From an uncultured Clostridia bacterium (lineage in GTDB: Bacteria; Bacillota; Clostridia; Christensenellales; Aristaeellaceae), in assembly GCA_946627565.1 (NCBI GenBank), contig CAMOVR010000017.1, positions 1 to 36,473 of the forward strand: DNA of 36,473 bases, read 5' to 3'. The position numbers and the translations under genes were made by a program. The notes under the pieces are model-generated. The model searched no databases, was not told where the DNA came from, and was given only the letters and a program-made list of their open reading frames with translations. The stretch's first letter is position 1. Every line of letters starts with the position of its first letter. Shown piece by piece: positions 31,448 through 36,473 of this stretch.

Positions 31448-32980
31448 TTATGCTTTCTTTTTCCGCAGAATACGCCTGGCGGCTGCCTGCCAGTCTTCTT
31501 TATTCAACACAACCACAGCATGCAGCACGGAGCCAATCATGCTGTAGACCACGGCACATGCTATCAGGGTAATCCAGGATGAGGGCATGTACAGCCTGCT
31601 CAGGCCGTAAAACACGGCACTGAGTACACCGCAGGATGCCAGACACCGCAGGAGTGTCGGATAGAAGGTGTGCCAGGGCAGCTTCAGTACATGAGCCATA
31701 TACAGGGGGTGGGGTCCGAGATGGATGATGCAGTGCAGCACAAGCGTGGTGGTTACCACGGCAAAAATCCCCATGCCGAAATATTTGATGCACACATACA
31801 TGCTGGCCACATTCAGGAAGCCGGTAACCAGCGTAAAAATACAGGAAACCTTTCGGGTAAGCGTCAGGGTATAGATAGTGAACAAAGGGGACTCAATGCA
31901 TGTGAGGATACTGGAGGCAATGACAATCAGGGTAAGCTGGTAGAGCAGTTCCGTATCCTGATGCGGCACCCACAGCTGATAATATACTCTGCCCAGCGCC
32001 AGGAATCCCGCAAACATCAGGCTGGCTACAAGGCCATTTGTCTTCATAGCCACTTTGTATTCCTTGAGCAGTTTGGGCATATCCTTCATAGCGTAGATTT
32101 TAAGAATCATGGGCTTAAAGGCATCCGTTACCATGGCAAACAGGCTGCAGAAAATAACACCGATACTATGCGTAAGGGACAGCTGTCCCATGGCAAAAGG
32201 TGAAAGCAGCAGGTTGCACACGGTCAGATCAAGACCGCTGTTGAGAAAGCTTCCCAGCTGACTGACTGAAGTCCAAATACCATTGACCACCAGACTTTTT
32301 ACAGCGGAAAACTGGAAATTCTTCCGGGTGACATGCAAATCCCCTGTATATTTTTTACAGATCCAGACATTGGACAGAACAATGACCAGAGCCGCCGCCA
32401 GAATGGCAATGCCGATGTAAAAAACCCGCGGTGGAAACAACGCAAACAGAACAATCAGGACAATTGCCTCCACCACATAGGAAAGTCCCTTGAAGACACC
32501 CACCAGAGACAGATGGTTGGATATATACGCCCCGCTGCTGTACACGCTGAAAAGGGTAACCGCCAGGAACTTGAGAAACACGAACATGAAGAGCAGCTTT
32601 ACGTCCAGGATAATGGCAGGAGGGACCTGCAGAAGATGTTCCAGAAAGGAAACTGCAAGCATCGCCAGCGCAAAAATGGCCGGACCCAGGATCATGTTTC
32701 CCCAGAAGGTGGAGCTGAAATAAACATTGGCTTTATCCAGATCCGGTTTAAAGTAATTCACAGATATGAAACGGGTGGCATAGGAATTCAACGCTGCTGT
32801 AATATACGTTGCGTAGACGGCGAAGTCCTTGGCCATAGATACGAAGCCATATGCTTCGGTGCCCACCTGATCTGTAATGTAGGGAGCCAGAAAGAAGGAG
32901 ATGAAATAGTTGATCAGAAAAGCACAGCCTGAGATCAGAATGGTAAGGGCTATTTTCTGATAATGCTTGGACCGTTCCAT
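31448..32980 (-). CDS. Wzx-type polysaccharide flippase
   Basis: This 510-residue MATE/MOP-superfamily transporter has 12-14 predicted membrane segments and should flip the undecaprenyl-linked repeat unit across the membrane. The N-terminus (KIALTILISGCAFLINYFIS, then YITDQVGTEAYGFVSMA) is characteristic of Gram-positive Wzx proteins. A Lys/Arg-rich tail ends the protein on the cytosolic side. The start is ATG 32980 with AAAGGA upstream; GTG 33007 in the same frame overlaps that site and is less likely. The gene lies between the PssE-like gene and the Stealth gene. A second flippase is broken at the end of the cluster (22455-22797), so this is the only intact one seen. Confidence 0.9.
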   Translation of the reverse strand: MERSKHYQKIALTILISGCAFLINYFISFFLAPYITDQVGTEAYGFVSMAKDFAVYATYITAALNSYATRFISVNYFKPDLDKANVYFSSTFWGNMILGPAIFALAMLAVSFLEHLLQVPPAIILDVKLLFMFVFLKFLAVTLFSVYSSGAYISNHLSLVGVFKGLSYVVEAIVLIVLFALFPPRVFYIGIAILAAALVIVLSNVWICKKYTGDLHVTRKNFQFSAVKSLVVNGIWTSVSQLGSFLNSGLDLTVCNLLLSPFAMGQLSLTHSIGVIFCSLFAMVTDAFKPMILKIYAMKDMPKLLKEYKVAMKTNGLVASLMFAGFLALGRVYYQLWVPHQDTELLYQLTLIVIASSILTCIESPLFTIYTLTLTRKVSCIFTLVTGFLNVASMYVCIKYFGMGIFAVVTTTLVLHCIIHLGPHPLYMAHVLKLPWHTFYPTLLRCLASCGVLSAVFYGLSRLYMPSSWITLIACAVVYSMIGSVLHAVVVLNKEDWQAAARRILRKKKA

Positions 32981-33016
32981 ATATGTTTTTTCCTTTCTGC
33001 TGCACACCGGCCGGAC

Positions 33017-33505
33017 TTATTTTTCCAGGGTATCCAGGTACTTCTCTATAGTGGATATCATATCCGCCCGGTGGGACACATAGGGGGCGAAATCATGCTT
33101 CAGAGCTTCCTTCGCCAGGCTGCATATATCGTCCCCTTCCCGGTAGCACAGCACCAGATTCTGTTTCTCGAAGGACTCCGCAATCTGCATCTGGTGATCG
33201 TCCACATGTTCCTTGTACTTCCCGAGCCTGGGCACCACGATGATTTTCTTCCCATATTTCAGTGCTGTTATGATGGTACCCACACCGCCATGGACGATAA
33301 GAAGATCACATGCACGGATCTTTTCCTCGAATTCTTCCTTCTGAAGGAACGGTTTCATTTCGATGTGAGATGTTTCATAGTCTGAAAACCCGCTCTGGGC
33401 AAAAAAGTGGTCCTGAGGTCCGCTTTCAACGGCCACCTGTTCCACCAGTTTCATGAACCGGTTGAAAGGGAATTTCTGCGTGCCCACAGATGCAAAGACA
33501 TTCAT
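33017..33505 (-). CDS. PssE/Alg13-like catalytic subunit of a two-part glycosyltransferase
   Basis: The 162-residue protein matches the C-terminal GT-B half of the GT28 type: MNVFASVGTQKFPFNRFM at the start and the donor-binding block LIVHGGVGTIITALKYGKK (about 88-107), followed by PRLGKYKEHVDDHQ. It works with the Alg14-like membrane partner encoded just upstream; such pairs (PssD/PssE, Cps14F/G) add the second sugar to the lipid-linked first sugar. GGGAGG is nine bases before the ATG. Stop and start of the pair overlap as TGATG, so the subunits are made in equal amounts. The sugar added is not predictable. Confidence 0.92.
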   Translation of the reverse strand: MNVFASVGTQKFPFNRFMKLVEQVAVESGPQDHFFAQSGFSDYETSHIEMKPFLQKEEFEEKIRACDLLIVHGGVGTIITALKYGKKIIVVPRLGKYKEHVDDHQMQIAESFEKQNLVLCYREGDDICSLAKEALKHDFAPYVSHRADMISTIEKYLDTLEK

Positions 33506-33960
33506 CAGAAAATACCTCCCACATACTTTGCCTTAGGATAGACCTCAACCATGGGCTCCCACTGTACCAGGAACAGGTCAGCAAAGGGATAGACCAGTTT
33601 TCCCGTCAGGGAAGCATTGTTCACCCGTGCGAAGGATTCCACATAGACCACTTTTCCTCGCCGTAGCTTCTGTACTACACAGAATGGATAGGCGGCAAGT
33701 GCTCCGGTGGTAATCAGCACCCTGGGCTTTTCCTTGTGGAGAATAGAAAAGGCCCTTCCAAACAGTTTCATGAAGTGAAGGAAAAAATGTTTCTCTTTCC
33801 GGTTGATCTGTGGCACACGGTAAAGAGGTTCAAGATTGCTCTCCTCTGCCTGTCCGCCTGCCTCTGTCACATAGAATGTGTCATTTTCCAGGGCAATTTT
33901 CTTCAGGCACATAAGTTCTTCCCAGTGTCCACCCGATGATGCGATAAAACCGATTTTCAC
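33505..33960 (-). CDS. PssD/Alg14-like membrane subunit of a two-part glycosyltransferase
   Basis: The 151-residue protein starts KIGFIASSGGHWEELM, the Alg14/PssD opening with SGGH. It continues with EKPRVLITTGALAAYPFC and VVYVESFARVNNASLTGKL, both family blocks, and ends FLVQWEPMVEVYPKAKYVGGIF in part. It anchors the PssE-like partner to the membrane and helps bind the acceptor lipid. GTG 33960 is preferred because AGAGAGGG lies just upstream and the family begins here; ATG 33981 is an alternative with a weaker site. Confidence 0.92.
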   Translation of the reverse strand: MKIGFIASSGGHWEELMCLKKIALENDTFYVTEAGGQAEESNLEPLYRVPQINRKEKHFFLHFMKLFGRAFSILHKEKPRVLITTGALAAYPFCVVQKLRRGKVVYVESFARVNNASLTGKLVYPFADLFLVQWEPMVEVYPKAKYVGGIF

Positions 33961-34006
33961 CGTTTTTCCCTCTCTTTCCATTCTTCACAGGCAGACCATA
34001 GACTGC

Positions 34007-34735
34007 TCATTCGTCCTCTTCATCTTCGTCTTCCAGGTCTTCATCAGACTGAAAGAAGCGCCTGTACATCCGGTAACATACAAGACCCAGAAGACTTCCC
34101 AGAGTATTCGCCACAATGTCTTCCACGTCGCACTGCCCCAGACGAAGCAAAAGCTGGATGGATTCGATGCTAACAGAAAGCGCGGCACCTGCTGCCACCA
34201 CCAGGAGCAAATCATTGAGCCGCCTGGGATAAAGCATAGGAATCAAAAAACCTACAGGGATGAAAAGAACCAGATTCAGAAGCATATGATTCAGGGGGGC
34301 AACTGTTCCGGTTTCCAGCGCTTCCAGGATGGAAGGGAAACCCGCTATGATGGAGGTATCCTGCTGCCCCTTTCGGTTGAATATGGTAAGATATCCAACC
34401 ACCAGTACGTACATCACAAGCATGGCCAGCCAGGTTTTCCTGATATTCCGGAAATATTTCATGATATACACGATCATGGCAAGCACCGCCAGGACCGCCC
34501 CCAGCATCATCAGGCCCATAAAGGTGAACTCCATGCTGCCCATGCGGCTTAATACCATCACCAGTCCGCCGCAGATTGCTCCATAGATCAGCAGAAGAAT
34601 AACAGCCAGCATGGGAAAGGAACTTCGATTCTCGGCATGGTCATGCACGTATTTCAGCAGGGCAAGATAGCCGCACAGTCCCAATACCACCAGCAGAATC
34701 ACCTGCATTGTATTATGGCTTTCCAAATCATTCAC
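34007..34735 (-). CDS. VanZ-like family membrane protein
   Basis: A polytopic protein of 242 residues with about seven membrane segments. The VanZ block is in its second half: LNHMLLNLVLFIPVGFLIP, then SVSIESIQLLLRLGQCDVEDIVANTLGSLLG, with the acidic ESIQ and DVEDI sites characteristic of the family. The C-terminal 14 residues are almost all Asp and Glu. VanZ itself gives low teicoplanin resistance by an unknown mechanism; family members are often in surface polysaccharide clusters. AAGGAG is four bases before the ATG. It overlaps the polymerase gene by 8 bases, so the two proteins are probably produced together. Confidence 0.88.
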   Translation of the reverse strand: MNDLESHNTMQVILLVVLGLCGYLALLKYVHDHAENRSSFPMLAVILLLIYGAICGGLVMVLSRMGSMEFTFMGLMMLGAVLAVLAMIVYIMKYFRNIRKTWLAMLVMYVLVVGYLTIFNRKGQQDTSIIAGFPSILEALETGTVAPLNHMLLNLVLFIPVGFLIPMLYPRRLNDLLLVVAAGAALSVSIESIQLLLRLGQCDVEDIVANTLGSLLGLVCYRMYRRFFQSDEDLEDEDEEDE

Positions 34736-36041
34736 TCCTTCCTGCTTTTCTCAGTGATTTTCTGGGTTTTTTCTCTGTTTTGCATGCAACAGCAAGGGCT
34801 GTAAAAAAAAACAATGTATAGTAGCTTGTGGGGGACATGCCACGTTCCGTAAGACCATGCAGGGTGTAGACCAGCATAAAGGAGCTGCTGTACACATAAT
34901 CCTTTTCATTCATACCATCTACCTCCTGAAAGCAGAGGATCGTGACCATGTAATACAGCGCAAGTCCCGCAATGCCCGTACTGCCCAGCAGTTCAATGAG
35001 CACGCTGTGGCTTCCTGCTGTCATTTTGGAGAACCAGGAAGTGCTGGCAAAGCCTGCATGAATCAGATCTACCGACACTTGCTCCTTCCAGAGCCGTTCA
35101 TACCCGTAGCCAAACAGGGGCTTGTTGTCTATGGTGATGGTGATGATCCGCTCCCAGAGGGGAATGCGGCCTGTCAGGGTAGCATCCTTGCCCAGTTTTT
35201 CCAGAACAGGTTCAAACATTGGAATGATTGTCAGAGCAAAAAGCAGAAAACCGATACTGGTCAGAACATAAATGAAGCCCAGGGGCAGCCGTCTTGCAAT
35301 GATCTTCTTGCGTTCAATAAACAGAATGTATACAGCAGGCACAGCACTGCAGAACAGAGCTCCGGTGCCTTTGGTGAGCACCAGAAACACCATATTCAGC
35401 CCCAGCGTACCCAGAAACGTCAAAGAGACGGTTTCTTCATCGTCCATCTTCATTCTCAACAGCGTCAGCTGAAGGAGCAGGGCAAAAGCCAGCTCCCCCG
35501 CTGCACTGTTTTTGGTGCCATGTATTCCGGTCAGCGCCCTGACCCCTTCGTAATTGGTATATCCTCTTCCCGTGCCAATTGTGAAAATGATGAAAAACAG
35601 GATCAGAATCTGAGTGCGGTAAACGAGTTCAAGAAAATATCTGACACTATACCTGTCCATGAGCCACATGGAAAACAGCACCAGAGTAAAGAGCCTGAGC
35701 CCGGTGATGATCGCTGCGCTCCTTTCAGAAGACATCATAATGCCGTTAAGCATAAGATACAGGGTATAGAGATATACCGGTATGTATTGTTTCTTTAAAT
35801 CGATCAGCTTCACATCCATATAGGTGTTGCCGCTGGATATGAGCATGACAAGAATTTCCAGACCAAAACAGCCGTAGTCCACCAATGTTTCGATTTTTTC
35901 CCCGAACATGCTTGTCAGTCTGCCGGGGAACCCCAGAAAATGGAGCAGAATAAACATAACCACCATGTCATAGACAATACTGTGGCTTAACTCGTCAGTT
36001 TCCTGGACACTCCTGATCTGTCTGGTCCTGGACAGCTCCAT
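34728..36041 (-). CDS. O-antigen ligase/Wzy-like polysaccharide polymerase
   Basis: The 437-residue protein has about 11-12 membrane segments and the Wzy_C/WaaL arrangement: a long external loop around residues 275-335 (LTGRIPLWERI, PLFGYGYERLW) and SHSVLIELLGSTGIAGL (about 342-358) in the following segment. It probably polymerises repeat units on the outer face after Wzx transport. Wzy proteins and ligases share this fold, but in a Gram-positive a lipid A ligase is excluded, leaving polymerase or transfer to another acceptor. The ATG at 36041 has only AAGGTG at a long distance. A partial gene ends 29 bases upstream. Confidence 0.85.
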   Translation of the reverse strand: MELSRTRQIRSVQETDELSHSIVYDMVVMFILLHFLGFPGRLTSMFGEKIETLVDYGCFGLEILVMLISSGNTYMDVKLIDLKKQYIPVYLYTLYLMLNGIMMSSERSAAIITGLRLFTLVLFSMWLMDRYSVRYFLELVYRTQILILFFIIFTIGTGRGYTNYEGVRALTGIHGTKNSAAGELAFALLLQLTLLRMKMDDEETVSLTFLGTLGLNMVFLVLTKGTGALFCSAVPAVYILFIERKKIIARRLPLGFIYVLTSIGFLLFALTIIPMFEPVLEKLGKDATLTGRIPLWERIITITIDNKPLFGYGYERLWKEQVSVDLIHAGFASTSWFSKMTAGSHSVLIELLGSTGIAGLALYYMVTILCFQEVDGMNEKDYVYSSSFMLVYTLHGLTERGMSPTSYYTLFFFTALAVACKTEKKPRKSLRKAGRSE

Positions 36042-36070
36042 TTCTAATCAACACCTTCTGCCTGAGCCGG

Positions 36071-36473
36071 TCAAGTTTCTGCGTCTGTATCTGTTTTTTT
36101 GTCTGTGTCTGTGTCTGTTTCCGTATCTGCCTGTTTTTCTATTCCTTCCTCAATAATGGATTCAGGAATTTCAAAGTCCATCTCTGTGTCCCAGTTGCCT
36201 TCCAGGCCAAGTTTCAGCAGTTCCTGTGTCATCTCCTGATCGCTGATGGGACTGTCGTCCTCATCTCCGGCTGAATCTACCATGAGTTCCTCAAAGATAT
36301 TGCGAGGACCGGCCGGGAAAGTGACTTTGGCAGGCTCAGGCGGATATATATCCGTTGTTTCCGTTTCAGGTTCAGCCTGGTCCTTTTTCCTGTTAAGAAA
36401 CTTTATTTTCTTAATGGGTTTTTCTTTCTTTTCGGCTTTTTCTTTCTTTTCGGTATTTTCTTTCTTCAGCTTC
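36071..36473 (-). CDS. C-terminal part of an unidentified charged protein, cut by window edge
   Basis: The frame is open from the right window edge to the stop at 36071; an ATG at 36283 lies inside it and is not taken as the start because the frame continues without a break for 63 codons upstream. The visible 133 residues are wholly hydrophilic. First comes Lys/Glu-rich sequence (KKEKAEKKEKP), then a Pro/Thr/Glu region (ETETTDIYPPEPAKVTFPAG), an acidic part, and a Thr/Asp repeat tail (DTDTDKKTDTDAET). The frame ends 29 bases before the polymerase gene, so it is probably the previous gene of the same cluster. No domain is visible, so the function is unknown; a long disordered tail on a membrane or regulatory protein is one possibility. 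Confidence 0.7.
   Translation of the reverse strand, partial: KLKKENTEKKEKAEKKEKPIKKIKFLNRKKDQAEPETETTDIYPPEPAKVTFPAGPRNIFEELMVDSAGDEDDSPISDQEMTQELLKLGLEGNWDTEMDFEIPESIIEEGIEKQADTETDTDTDKKTDTDAET
36419..36454. repeat. two 18-base tandem repeats
   Basis: Two units of TTTTTCTTTCTTTTCGG plus C or T (36419-36436 and 36437-36454) with a partial third unit to about 36469. On the minus strand they encode the repeated Lys/Glu block of the partial gene. Such repeats can expand or contract. Confidence 0.85.

Noticed and set aside
36071..36283. A 70-residue gene starting at ATG 36283
   Set aside because: The frame continues open for 63 codons upstream to the window edge with the same charged composition, so the ATG is internal.

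Overview
The window looks like chromosomal DNA of a Gram-positive Bacillota of class Clostridia, probably a moderately high-GC gut-type organism. The grounds are the gene order (HIT-rpsU, rho-rpmE-DUF1385-prmC-prfA-tsaC, an XpaC-TelA pair, DUF1934), strong AGGAGG-type ribosome binding sites, frequent GTG/TTG starts and sigma-A-like promoters. Genus cannot be read from the sequence.

Positions 1-22449 are a dense housekeeping region. From the left it holds the 5' half of a tRNA-Pro(UGG) leaving the window on the minus strand; nnr (NAD(P)HX repair); a convergent minus-strand set (DUF1934 protein, unknown protein, metallo-beta-lactamase-fold hydrolase); ispE; xpaC-telA; a dephospho-CoA kinase fused to a membrane lytic transglycosylase; an orphan solute-binding protein; prmA-rsmE-mtaB; a HIT protein; rpsU; a TRM11-like methyltransferase; rho; rpmE; DUF1385; prmC; prfA; tsaC. 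Translation and RNA modification dominate: L11 methylation, 16S U1498 methylation, release-factor glutamine methylation with its substrate RF1, threonylcarbamoyl-AMP synthesis for t6A, and the methylthiotransferase that acts on t6A.

Positions 22450-36473 are a leftward (minus-strand) cell-surface polysaccharide cluster, visibly more AT-rich. In transcription order: a charged C-terminal fragment cut by the window edge, a Wzy/O-antigen-ligase-like polymerase, a VanZ-like protein, an Alg14/Alg13-like (PssD/PssE) two-part glycosyltransferase, a Wzx flippase, a Stealth sugar-phosphate transferase, an Asp2/XcbB-like alpha/beta hydrolase, an asparagine-synthetase-like ATP pyrophosphatase without the glutaminase cysteine, a GT2, a GT4, a DUF6020 multi-pass protein, a possible 26-codon ORF or gene remnant, a second GT2, and a decayed second flippase running into the 3' end of tsaC. 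This has the parts of a Wzx/Wzy pathway making a phosphodiester-containing, probably amidated or acylated glycan.

The most unusual items are: (1) Rho, which keeps its RNA-binding domain but has lost nearly all known ATPase residues (Walker A Lys181 and Thr185, catalytic Glu211, Arg212, Q-loop Lys283, arginine finger Arg366 in E. coli numbering) and carries a disordered insert of about 360 residues with FGPQ and RD repeats; (2) the CoaE-transglycosylase fusion, which joins a cytosolic CoA-pathway kinase to an extracellular wall enzyme; (3) the polysaccharide cluster, with its unusual modifying-enzyme set and flippase remnant.
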